Shown: positions 11,642 through 20,184 of the stretch, piece by piece
Layout: each line of letters opens with the position of its first letter
Position numbering within the stretch: position 1 is the first letter of the stretch
Assembly (NCBI GenBank): GCA_048213135.1
Contig: PS015623.1
Span: forward strand, 92,581-118,633
Length of the DNA stretch: 26,053 bases
Direction of reading: 5' to 3'
Origin: Reclinomonas americana ATCC 50394
Taxonomy: Eukaryota; Jakobida; Jakobea; Jakobida
Position numbers and translations under genes: made by a program
The notes under the pieces: model-generated
Told to the model about the DNA's origin: nothing
Databases searched by the model: none
What the model saw: the letters and a program-made list of their open reading frames with translations, nothing else

Positions 11642-12301
11642 ATCCTGTCAGAGCGCGTGCCCTACGCCCAGACGCTGCACCTGAATGTGATCCGCTGCAT
11701 CAAGGAGTCCTGCTGCAAGGTCGCGCAGGATTACGAAAAGGAGCTGGCGCAGACGGGTCTGAGCCACGTGGACGAGTACGAGTTGCCCGACGGGCGACGC
11801 ATCTGTGCGTCCCTCACTCTTGGTTTTTCGCTTCCCTTCTCCCTCTCACCCTTCTGGCCACAGCCGTCGGCAGCGAGTCATTCCGCTGCCCCGAAGCCCT
11901 CTTCCAGCCCTCCATGATCGGCCTCAACTGCAGCGGCATCTCCGAGACGCTGTACAACTCTATTGGCCGGTGCGACGAGGATATTCGCGAGGACATGTAC
12001 AAGAACGTCGTGCTCACCGGCGGCTCCACCATGTTCAAGGGTAAGGCGCTACCGGTCAGATGTAGTGATCTGCGTTTCTCACAGCATGCACACAGACATT
12101 GCCGATCGGCTAAAGAAGGAGCTGGAGAACTTTGCGCCCCCGGGCCAAGATATCGAAGTGAACGGTGTGCCCGACCGCAAGCACGGCGCGTGGATTGGCG
12201 GTGCCGTGCTCGCCTCCACCTCCTCATTCAACAACCTGTGGATCACGCGCAAGGAGTTTGCAGAGATCGGGCCCTCGATCATTCACCACAAGTGCTTCTG
12301 A
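11642..12301 (+). CDS. Divergent actin, C-terminal exons
   Basis: Three exons (11642-11804, 11864-12040, 12096-12301) encode about the last 180 residues of an actin. Blocks include [61 protein letters not shown] (the third nucleotide-binding loop), the hydrophobic-plug to subdomain-1 return [10 protein letters not shown], and the family-typical end PSIIHHKCF. Many positions differ from conventional actin ([10 protein letters not shown] where GYSFTTTAER is usual), so it is divergent. Actin polymerises into filaments for motility and cytokinesis. The first exon is on the minus strand at 9990-10130; orientation is discussed in the findings. Confidence 0.92.
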
Positions 12302-12359
12302 AACATGAGATGAAATTTAACGCGCAAACGCTTACTTTTTTTCGCAATCGACAACGGAG

Positions 12360-12971
12360 ATGGGAACGTGCGTGTGGCGAGAAGAGTGTGTGTGTGTGAG
12401 TGCGTGTGCTCACTCTGTGTGTGTGTGTGTTTGTATGTGTGTTCAGCTCTCACCCCGTGCACACGACCCGCGAGGTGACTGGTATGTTTTAATACTTTGC
12501 GAATGCGTATGAGAAGCAGCAACAGAAGAGTGTGCGCCTGAGTGTGTGAGAAGAGCGAGTGTGCGTGTGTGTGAGAGTGTCTGTCTGATTTCGTCTGTTT
12601 TTTCGATGCGCACACACACGCACACATCGCAACAGAGTGCGCGCGCATGTGTGTGTGTCTATGAATGAGAGTGTGACTGGAGGGAGTGTGAGACGCGAGA
12701 AGAGACACAGAACGAATCTCATTAGTGTTTTGACTGTGAGAATGAGGCAATTAGTGAGCTCTCACTCTCTTGTTCTCGCAGACACTGTCACCGAGGCAAC
12801 GGCAACAGCCAGCGCACATGCGTTTGACGAGCTCGGCGGCCACGCGGTCACTGGTAAGAGCGAGCAAACAAAACGCGCACACACATAAAGTCACTCACTG
12901 ACTCTCTTCTCACAGACCTGCAGAAGCACGTGGTGAAGCCGACCACGGTGCCAGACACGCTTGCAGAGTAG
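12360..12971 (+). CDS. Candidate small protein gene (56 aa), no family
   Basis: Four small exons can be joined in phase: 12360-12367, 12447-12481, 12782-12853, 12916-12971. The product begins [15 protein letters not shown], continues [18 protein letters not shown] and ends [15 protein letters not shown]. The last two exons have good splice signals (CTCGCAG acceptor, GTAAGA donor, CTTCTCACAG acceptor) and an in-frame stop, which makes them the best supported. The 8-bp first exon and the 300-bp second intron, which is full of GT repeats, are uncertain. The ATG is 58 bp after the actin stop on the same strand, so it might also be an alternative 3' part of that transcript. Function unknown. Confidence 0.35.
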
Positions 12972-12984
12972 CACACACACACAC

Positions 12985-13018
<34 letters not shown>

Positions 13019-13146
13019 GCGCGCATCATGACAAAAAGATGATTGACTAATGATGTTGTTGTTGTGTGTTGCTTTTAATGAAGAAACAACACACGCACAA
13101 CGCAACACTCTGTCGTTTGTCTCTCTCTCGTCCACTGTGTGTCTGT
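12972..13146. repeat. (CA)n(CT)n(CA)n repeat between convergent small genes
   Basis: ACACAC, then CTCTCT, then ACACAC from about 12972 to 13022, followed by T/G-rich sequence. It separates two small genes whose 3' ends face each other. No gene seen. Confidence 0.7.
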
Positions 13147-13565
13147 TTACAAGCTGAGGCCAAAGCTGAAGCCTGGTGCGTTCTTTGCACCGCCCATTTG
13201 GTCGACAGGGCCGCTCTCCTGTGTGAGTGCGTTGTGTGTTGTGAGAGACTGGTGTGTGTGTGAAGGGTGACTGCTGTGACGCAACAGCAACGCTTTCCAC
13301 TTCGTTGTGCATGCCGAGCACAGTGGCTGTTTGTGTGAGTGAGTGAGACACGAAGAGAGCACTGATGTTGATGATGATTACGTATACGCACTCTGTGTGT
13401 GTGCCTCCGAGGTGCCGTGCTCAGTCGATGATGCGCTGCCCATGTGCGTTGAGAATGCGTTTCTTGAGAGAAGTTCTCACGGTGTCCTCCTTCACGTCCC
13501 GACGATCAATTCCACGCCCGTCATTCGTATCTACGATGAACACGCGTGTACGAATGCTGTGTCAT
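13147..13565 (-). CDS. Microprotein B (about 52 aa), paralogue of 15801-16167
   Basis: Four exons (13544-13565, 13363-13392, 13292-13326, 13147-13218) join in phase. The C-terminal 34 residues are the safe part: TTVLGMHNEVES then ESGPVDQMGGAKNAPGFSFG and LSL-stop. They align with the microprotein at 15801-16167 (TTVLGEDNEVES ... GSATNAPSFGLKLSL), which argues that both are real genes. The N-terminal part is hydrophobic in this model (CVYVIIINI) but depends on a 30-bp exon that the paralogue does not support. The donor after exon 3 could also be eight or nine bases upstream. The ATG is 24 bp beyond the AATAAA signal of the upstream gene. No known family recognised. Confidence 0.5.
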
Positions 13566-13588
13566 GATATGCGCCACGCCGCGCCCAG

Positions 13589-13594
13589 TTTATT
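13589..13594 (-). terminator. Polyadenylation signal AATAAA
   Basis: The hexamer AATAAA on the minus strand lies 32 bp after the stop of the gene ending at 13626. It is the only clear canonical signal I noticed after a stop in this window. Confidence 0.6.
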
Positions 13595-13625
13595 CTTTCA
13601 CAGACAGAGCGCACGACGTCGACGT

Positions 13626-15706
13626 TCACTCCTCGTGGCGCTCCAGTGCCGGCATCCACTGCAGCAGCTGCGCCAGCGCCGGGGCGCCGTATCGCATGCG
13701 TCCCTCTGCCAGGCGGCGATATCGGCTGGCTTCGCTCACGGCTTTGAGCAGGTGGCGCACGTGCCTCCACTGGAACCGGCTGCCCAGCATCGACGTCTGG
13801 CTGTGGTACGCAAACAGCAGGCACTCCATGGCGGCGGCGGAACCCTGTTTCGCAGTGAGCCAACTGGTATTTCTCTTGAATATTTTTTCTCCTTTGCACG
13901 CAACGTCGTCCACAATGGCCGTGTGATACGTTGCGGCTCGCATCTCCAGCAGGTGGACCTCGGCGCCGACCTGCAGCCACCCGTACATGCGCTCCTTGGC
14001 CACATCCCTGGCGGATATCTGCAGCCGACTGATGCGAGCCTGTAGCGCCTGCGCCATGTGCGCCAGCAGCTTGGCGCGATCGGCTTGCACCGTCGCCATC
14101 GGGGAGCCACTCGGCAGCACTTCACCCAGCAGTACCGAATACAGCGGCCCGCCCTTGAGTCGCAGTTTCAGGTCAATATCGGGCCGCGTAGACGACAACT
14201 GAGCATCGCCGGTCGCGGCCCCACCAATACTGACGTGCACGTGCTCGGCCAAGGAAGCAGAGGCACAGCCGCGATAGGCATACAAGTTGGCCTGTGGTGC
14301 ATGCCACGTTGGTCTTTTTCCACACAAATATGTACTGGTGCATGAAGCAGTTTCGATACCTTGCCAATGGCGGTGGCCAGCGAGACAATCGAGTGCGTTG
14401 TGTGCACTTGCAACTGCGTGTCGGACGAGGCAACCACTGGCACGAAAATGTCGGAGCACACGAGGGTGTTGAAGGCCCAGCGGGCGAATGCGGGAAACGG
14501 CAGCAGTGGCACATCGGAGGACATGAATTCCAGGTGCCAGTTGCCGAGTTCACCCGCTTCGCGTGTCTCTCCACTCGAGCTCGCGTCCGCAGAAATGGAT
14601 GAACTCGATAGGGTTGCTGGTGGCAAGGACGCTGACGGTGGTGCTGGTGATGGTGGTGGCTGCTGCTGCATGCGCAGCGAGTCGACCTCGCCGACGACGG
14701 TACTGTGGCCGGTGCCACTGGTGGAACGAAGTTCGTTGAATGCCGCCAGCGCCAGCAGCATCTCGCTCAGTGGTCGATGAGTCTCTGCACTCGAGCTCAC
14801 CTCCGCAGAAGCGGATGAATTCGAAAGGGTTGTTGCTGGTGGCAAGGATGCTGGTACCGGTGGTGGTGCTGGCTGCTGCAGCGAGTCGATCTCACGAACG
14901 AATGTGCGGTGGCCGGTGGCAGAGCGAAGTTCGTTGACTGCCGCCAACAGCAGCTCGCTGGTGGTGACACAAAGGGAGGTGAGGGCGCGTGCTTGCCAGC
15001 TTTCACAAATGCAAACGCTGCGCACGCAACTCAAAGTCCACTTCGTCGCCCCTGGCACGCGAGAGAGACAGTGAGTCAAATTCACATTGCGACCAACACG
15101 CATGCCTCACACCTTTCAAAGAGGCGCTTCCAGTTGCGCAGCAATGGATCACTGTCCACATCCCACCCGCCGTCGCCGAACACGGTGCTGCAGTGAACTC
15201 GCCCGCTCACGCAGCCAATGCCGGCCTCGTACAACAACTCTTGCGTCGAATGCAGACCGAGAAACTCGTCCAACGCCACTGGTGCCTCCAGTGCTGCTGT
15301 TTGCTCGGCATCAGATGATAAGCAGTGGGCACACCAACACAGAGCTCACGCAACACAGGTAGTCCTCCTCAGAGACAGTCTCCAAGTTGCGCGGCGCGAC
15401 TTCCACACGCATGTCGTGATCACCGTCGTCGACATACGCACGCGGTGCGTGCACGTGGGCGGGCGTCACCGACACGGCATAGTCTCCGTCGTCACCATCG
15501 TCGCCATCAATGCCTTCGTGTTCCATTGGCGCCGGAACACGATGACCACCCTTCACTTGCGCATGCGCCTGGCGTGGATTCGATGCGTGCATGTGCTGCG
15601 CATGCGCAGTCACCGGCGCTGCTGCACGCTGTCGCTTCCGTGGCGGCCGGTGCTGTGGCAACTCAGCCTCCGCCACCGCAGCCTGTCGCTTGGTGCCTTT
15701 TCCCAT
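13626..15706 (-). CDS. Unrecognised nuclear-type protein with internal duplication (586 or 606 aa)
   Basis: Exons 15355-15706, 15113-15296, 15031-15051, 14360-14957 and 13626-14291 join in phase. The start MGKGTKRQAAVAEAELPQHR is followed by a basic PPRKRQR stretch, a likely nuclear localisation signal, then acidic DGDDGDDGD. A globular-looking part follows (ALDEFLGLHSTQELLYEAG, GWDVDSDPLLRNWKRLFERG), then two copies of a 64-codon unit (ELLLAAVNELRS and EMLLALAAFNELRS), a middle region with SSDVPLLPFPAFARWAFNTL, and a helical C-terminal third ending PALERHEE. Positions 13845-13904 look like a 60-bp intron (GTTGCG ... AACAG) but also read through in frame, giving either length. I recognise no family. 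An upstream in-frame ATG at 15802 exists but overlaps the start of the divergent gene at 15801. Confidence 0.6.
14570..14957 (-). repeat. In-frame tandem duplication, 192-bp period
   Basis: Two adjacent coding units start at 14956 and 14764 (minus strand). Both encode NELRS, then S/T-V/F-V-x-E-(I/V)DSL, a Pro-rich run, ASLPPAT, a Ser-rich run, and SSS(A/G)ET. DNA similarity is obvious, for example ACTCGAGCTC and GTTGCTGGTGGCAAGGA in both, so the duplication is recent or kept alike by conversion. Confidence 0.85.
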
Positions 15707-15800
15707 TGTATCGGAAACTGTTGGAAAGAGCGGGAGGCCAGTCGATTTGATGAAGCAGTGAAAGCTGGCCAGTACTTTGTCAACCTTGCGAGAAGCAGTC

Positions 15801-16167
15801 ATGGGCAGCGCCAGCAGTTCGGAGACCGGCGTGAGTGAGGCCACAACACACACCACCGTCCTCGGCGAGGACAACGAAGGTGCGTGCGGTGACATGATCG
15901 AGTGCCTATTGTGATAGTCATTGCGTGCCTTTCATGTGCATCCGTGTGGAAGAGTGAGAGACAGTGGTGGTCTTGTGCACTCGCTCGCACTGACTCCAGT
16001 TCTTCATTCTCCGCAGTGGAGTCGATTGCGATTTCTGGAGGTGTCGAGCAAGAGGGCAGCGCCACAAACGCTCCATCGGTGAGCGACACACACTCGCACT
16101 TCTCACTGCTCTCCCCCTCGATACTCACCACACGCGCACATAGTTCGGCCTCAAACTCTCACTTTGA
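15801..16167 (+). CDS. Microprotein A (54 aa), paralogue of 13147-13565
   Basis: Three exons (15801-15879, 16017-16078, 16144-16167) join in phase to 54 residues. It starts MGSASSSETGVSEATTHTTV, continues LGEDNEVESIAISGGVEQEG and ends SATNAPSFGLKLSL. No signal peptide or membrane segment. The last exon adds only seven residues and the stop; without that splice the frame would continue to a stop near 16203, but the spliced end FGLKLSL matches the paralogue. It is divergent from the gene starting at 15706, with 94 bp between the start codons. I recognise no family; the conserved core is TTVLGxxNEVES followed by NAP and an FGL-LSL end. Function unknown. Confidence 0.55.
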
Positions 16168-16239
16168 TTGTGATCAGTCGCGCGCAATGTCTCGCAGTCA
16201 GTGAACAATCCATTGAGCGATTTCATTACATACACGCGT

Positions 16240-17835
16240 TCACGGATGCACGGGATTTCGTGGCACAGTGATAGTCACGACTTGCGGTGCACTGGAGGGT
16301 GCTGCGGAGGGCGGGAGACTGCTGGAGTGCTGCAAGAATACGCCAGCACCTGGCACTGAGGCGCCCGGCAGCGATGGGTACAGATCCATGTAGCAGGGTG
16401 GTGGTGTGACCACGTCTTCCAGCTCGCCGTCCACCATGGGCACAGCGAGACTGGAGCCAGAGGGACCCGCTCCGGCGGCCGCGGAGGACACGACTGCAGG
16501 CGGAGGAGGTGACAGCGGCATGACGGGAGCTGATGGCACAGCACCGCTGCCGTCGGCCGTGGCTGCCGCATCTGCTGCTTCCGTGTCGGCCTGACGCGAA
16601 CGGAAGCGTGCAATGGCGGCGTCTATGTGACGGGGGGCAGTGAGTACGAGGATGTGTGCGCGTAGGTGGAGAAGCACAGAGCAGCAGCAGCGAACCAAAG
16701 CGCGACGGAACCACGAGTCGCTGCACCCAGAAACAGACGGGTTGAATGCCGGTGACAAAGAAGGCAAGTGAATGAGCGAGCACGACGTACCATGTGGACG
16801 TACTCGCGTGGAACCTCCTTCTTGAAGAACTGTGGAGAAGAAAGAGTCTTGAGCAAGAAAATCTTCTGGCCTGCCCCACCAAAGAGCGACTCACAAACAC
16901 GCGAGCGGAACACTCGTCAGTCACAGAGGCTCCCGTTGTGCCGCGCGCCATCAGATACGCTCTTGCCGCATTCAGCGCCTGATAGTCGGCGTGCAACACG
17001 TGCTGCCGCGCCGCGCCCTCCTCCATGAGTCGCGCAGCGATTTCCTTTCGCTCCTCCTCACGCGCCTCATGCTCTGCCCACAACGAAACCGTCAACACCA
17101 GCCACCTCTTCGCGCCTCGCGCATGCACAGACTCTCTCACCTCCATCGCGCATCGCCGACGCCGTCAACCGTCGATGCCTGCCCGCCCCCCAAAAAATCA
17201 ACAAAAAACTCGCGCTCGCAACTGCACTCTATGGAACTCACGTGTGTCGCTTCTTGAGAATGCACGGGAACGCCACAGGCCACACACAGCAGCAGGCACA
17301 GCCACCGCCTGCACTCCGCAAATCGATCAGGCGGCGACGGAACCCATCATTGACAGAAAAGAACACACACACACAACACACCATCTGCACAGCATGCACC
17401 GCAGCCTTCTCCGCACTTGCTCGAGCACCAGTCCACTGGGAGGTCATACAACATCGCCTGCCAACACTTACCGCAGCCTTTCCAGAACCTCGCTGTGTGT
17501 CGCACAGACAGACAGTGAATTTCCCCGCTCATCGTCACTCTCTCACACGTGCACACAAGTACTCTCCGCATGTGCTCTCGCTCTCTTTGCGCTCTGTGTG
17601 TGTGCGTGTACCACTGCGCCACGCAACGATTGAAGACGCACTCGCGGAACACAAAAATGATGCATTTGATAAAGTAGTAGAGCAGGAGGACCACCAGGAA
17701 GATGAGGGCGCACAGGCCACCGTTATCTGCGCACACACACGAGCGGAGAAGAGAAGAGAACGCACACACACATGGATGTCAGCGCATGGTGCGAGTTGTG
17801 TGTGCGAGGCCGACTGAACTGTTGTGGCGCGACAT
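16240..17835 (-). CDS. Single-pass Cys-rich membrane protein with PPxY and LYPxL motifs (316 aa)
   Basis: Nine exons (17820-17835, 17628-17726, 17382-17492, 17242-17308, 17141-17178, 16901-17073, 16791-16829, 16696-16720, 16240-16622) join in phase. A short N-terminus MSRHNNNGG precedes one membrane segment CALIFLVVLLLYYFIKCIIF. A Cys-rich stretch follows (CGKCWQAM, CSSKCGEGCGACCADG, CACCCVWPVAFPC), then a charged helix EHEAREEERKEIAARLMEEG, and a Ser/Pro/Ala tail carrying TPPPCYMDLYPSLPG, i.e. a PPxY motif (PPCY) and an LYPxL motif (LYPSL), and ends RNPVHP. PPxY binds WW domains such as those of NEDD4-type ligases and LYPxL binds ALIX in animals and fungi. The layout recalls WBP1/VOPP1/Shisa proteins, but I see no sequence match. 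Cysteines next to the membrane may be palmitoylated; this is inference. Confidence 0.6.
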
Positions 17836-18102
17836 GGGAGTCGCCAGCGATGTGTGTGCGTGGGTGTACACGCTGGGTGTGAGGAGTGCGCTGGCGTGCC
17901 GCAGAGAGATCGCGACAATCACGAACGGGACATATCGAAGTTTGCCACTGCCCAGCGATGTTCAAGCACCCAGAGCAGTCGTACATCGCGAGGATAGAAG
18001 GACTCGTCGATACCATCGCTGTTTCATTCATCATGTACACCATGCTCAGTGAGCGATTCCAGCATCACTGCGCTGCTGTCGGTCGTGGCGCGAGTGGAGG
18101 CG
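17836..18102. other. Intergenic region
   Basis: 267 bp between the stop of the cyclase and the start of the membrane-protein gene on the same strand. Open frames exist on both strands but have no splice support, paralogue or family match. No AATAAA seen. Confidence 0.5.
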
Positions 18103-19268
18103 TCACCGTCGACCGCCGACCACTCCTACCAACACATAACTCGTCACGATACCGATGCCCTTGACTGCACAGCACACGAAACACCGAGTCAGATAAAACA
18201 ACACACATGCTCCCTCCCCTGTTCCTCGCCTCACCTTCGACACTCGCTGCCTCCACCTCAAACACTCCACGCGTCTTGCGATGTGTCGACTGCCAAAAAA
18301 CAACGAGTGTCAACAGCGAACGATGACAACTCATACCGTCGCGGACGCTCACCTCACTCAGTTGAATCATGCCGAACGGCGCCGAGCTCTCCATCCGAGA
18401 CGCCATGTTCACGGAATCTGTGTGGACACAGAGACGGGTCAATCAAACGCTCGCTGATCAACAGTGGTCTCTCCCTTTCCCCCACCCTCACTCACTCACC
18501 GCCATATAAGTCGAACGTGCGAATCAGACCCGCAACAATCCCCGATGTCACTGGCCCCGTGTTCACACCAATGCGGAACTTGATCTCCACTTGCCGCTGT
18601 GCGACACAGACAGACTCGTTACAAACCACACCATACGCAACAAACAGCATGTCGACCACACAAACGCAACTCGCTGGCACAACTCCAAGATTGCCTGCTT
18701 CGCAGCCATTGTAAATTCCACCACGGCCGTCGCGTGATCGTGTCGTGGCAAGTACATGCCCGACACGGCAAGATAGGCCGAGCCTGTAGCGGCGATAAGC
18801 TGACGATAACACACTTTAGCCCCTTGACCTCACTCACCAATGGTCTTCACGCGCTCAATGTTGTGCTGCTTCACCAGCCGGTCGAATGCACCAAGCAGCT
18901 GGTGCAGCACTTCAATCTTCTCCAGCAGCGAAACGTTAACCTTGCCGTCACCACCCGCCGCAGCCGCTCCTGTACTCTCGTCGTGTTCAGCAGCAGCAGC
19001 AGCAGAGATAATTCCCTCTTCACACTCACCTGCACTGCCGGCCGCGTGTTGCACCGACAACACCTTGATGAACGTGCACGTCACCTCCGGGTGGAACTCA
19101 AACATAGTCGGCGGTGTTTCAGTCTCGTCCAACGACGCCTGCGTCGAGTTATTCAGCGTGGTGACAAAGCTGCGCTGCGTCACGCGACTTCATCTCACCG
19201 TGTCCAGCAAGTTCTGAGCACTGCCAAACGACTGTGCCGTCAGCCTCTCCAGCGCTGCGCGCGGGAAC
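18103..19268 (-). CDS. Class III adenylate/guanylate cyclase domain protein, C-terminal part, metal Asp residues missing
   Basis: Exons 19233-19268 (cut by the gap), 18838-19169, 18671-18783, 18500-18596, 18353-18417, 18235-18289 and 18103-18164 join in phase. Family blocks in order: HPEVTCTFIKVLSV, LGAFDRLVKQHNIERVKTIG, SAYLAVSGMYLPRHDHATA, KFRIGVNTGPVTSGIVAG, FDLYGDSVNMASRMESSAP, GMIQLSE, and the end VKGIGIVTSYVL. Class III cyclases make cAMP or cGMP from ATP or GTP using two Asp residues, in F-x-D-I and in K-T-I-G-D. Here these sites read FIKV and KTIGS, as in the C2 half of animal adenylate cyclases, while GDSVNMASRM is intact. So this is probably a regulatory C2-like half or an inactive domain; a partner half may lie upstream in the gap. 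18970-19029 looks like a 60-bp intron that also reads through. The first intron (19170-19232) was set by phase. Confidence 0.85.
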
Positions 19269-20182
19269 NNNNNNNNNNNNNNNNNNNNNNNNNNNNNNNN
19301 NNNNNNNNNNNNNNNNNNNNNNNNNNNNNNNNNNNNNNNNNNNNNNNNNNNNNNNNNNNNNNNNNNNNNNNNNNNNNNNNNNNNNNNNNNNNNNNNNNNN
19401 NNNNNNNNNNNNNNNNNNNNNNNNNNNNNNNNNNNNNNNNNNNNNNNNNNNNNNNNNNNNNNNNNNNNNNNNNNNNNNNNNNNNNNNNNNNNNNNNNNNN
19501 NNNNNNNNNNNNNNNNNNNNNNNNNNNNNNNNNNNNNNNNNNNNNNNNNNNNNNNNNNNNNNNNNNNNNNNNNNNNNNNNNNNNNNNNNNNNNNNNNNNN
19601 NNNNNNNNNNNNNNNNNNNNNNNNNNNNNNNNNNNNNNNNNNNNNNNNNNNNNNNNNNNNNNNNNNNNNNNNNNNNNNNNNNNNNNNNNNNNNNNNNNNN
19701 NNNNNNNNNNNNNNNNNNNNNNNNNNNNNNNNNNNNNNNNNNNNNNNNNNNNNNNNNNNNNNNNNNNNNNNNNNNNNNNNNNNNNNNNNNNNNNNNNNNN
19801 NNNNNNNNNNNNNNNNNNNNNNNNNNNNNNNNNNNNNNNNNNNNNNNNNNNNNNNNNNNNNNNNNNNNNNNNNNNNNNNNNNNNNNNNNNNNNNNNNNNN
19901 NNNNNNNNNNNNNNNNNNNNNNNNNNNNNNNNNNNNNNNNNNNNNNNNNNNNNNNNNNNNNNNNNNNNNNNNNNNNNNNNNNNNNNNNNNNNNNNNNNNN
20001 NNNNNNNNNNNNNNNNNNNNNNNNNNNNNNNNNNNNNNNNNNNNNNNNNNNNNNNNNNNNNNNNNNNNNNNNNNNNNNNNNNNNNNNNNNNNNNNNNNNN
20101 NNNNNNNNNNNNNNNNNNNNNNNNNNNNNNNNNNNNNNNNNNNNNNNNNNNNNNNNNNNNNNNNNNNNNNNNNNNNNNNNNN
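19269..20182. other. Assembly gap (914 N)
   Basis: Hides the N-terminal part of the cyclase gene and the 5' flank of the first tandem family copy. Unlike the other long gaps it is not directly flanked by a microsatellite. Confidence 0.95.
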
Positions 20183-20184
20183 TC

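Noticed and set aside
12283-12750. Minus-strand frame rich in His, Thr and Ser
   Set aside because: Translation of (CA)n repeats opposite the actin 3' flank; no splice or homology support.
12972-13022. Regularly spaced repeats as a possible CRISPR array
   Set aside because: Simple dinucleotide runs in a eukaryotic genome, without spacers.
13424-13556. Minus-strand open stretch with VFIVDTNDGRGIDRRDVKE just after the gene ending at 13626
   Set aside because: No ATG in frame and a stop immediately upstream; it is better explained as the first intron of microprotein B.
13343-13567. Plus-strand frame of 74 codons (MRHEESTDVDDDYV...)
   Set aside because: Overlaps microprotein B exons on the other strand, which have paralogue support; no family match.
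17723-18043. Minus-strand frame starting MVYMMNETAMVS with several Cys
   Set aside because: Does not join in phase to the membrane exon; the 16-bp exon at 17820-17835 gives a consistent start. No homologue known to me.
17886-18164. Plus-strand frame of 92 codons over the cyclase 3' end
   Set aside because: Antisense to the conserved last cyclase exon and lacking any family signal.
19183-19206. A 24-bp intron in the cyclase gene (GTGAGA ... CGCAG)
   Set aside because: Far shorter than all other introns here; a 63-bp intron at 19170-19232 fits the phase equally well.
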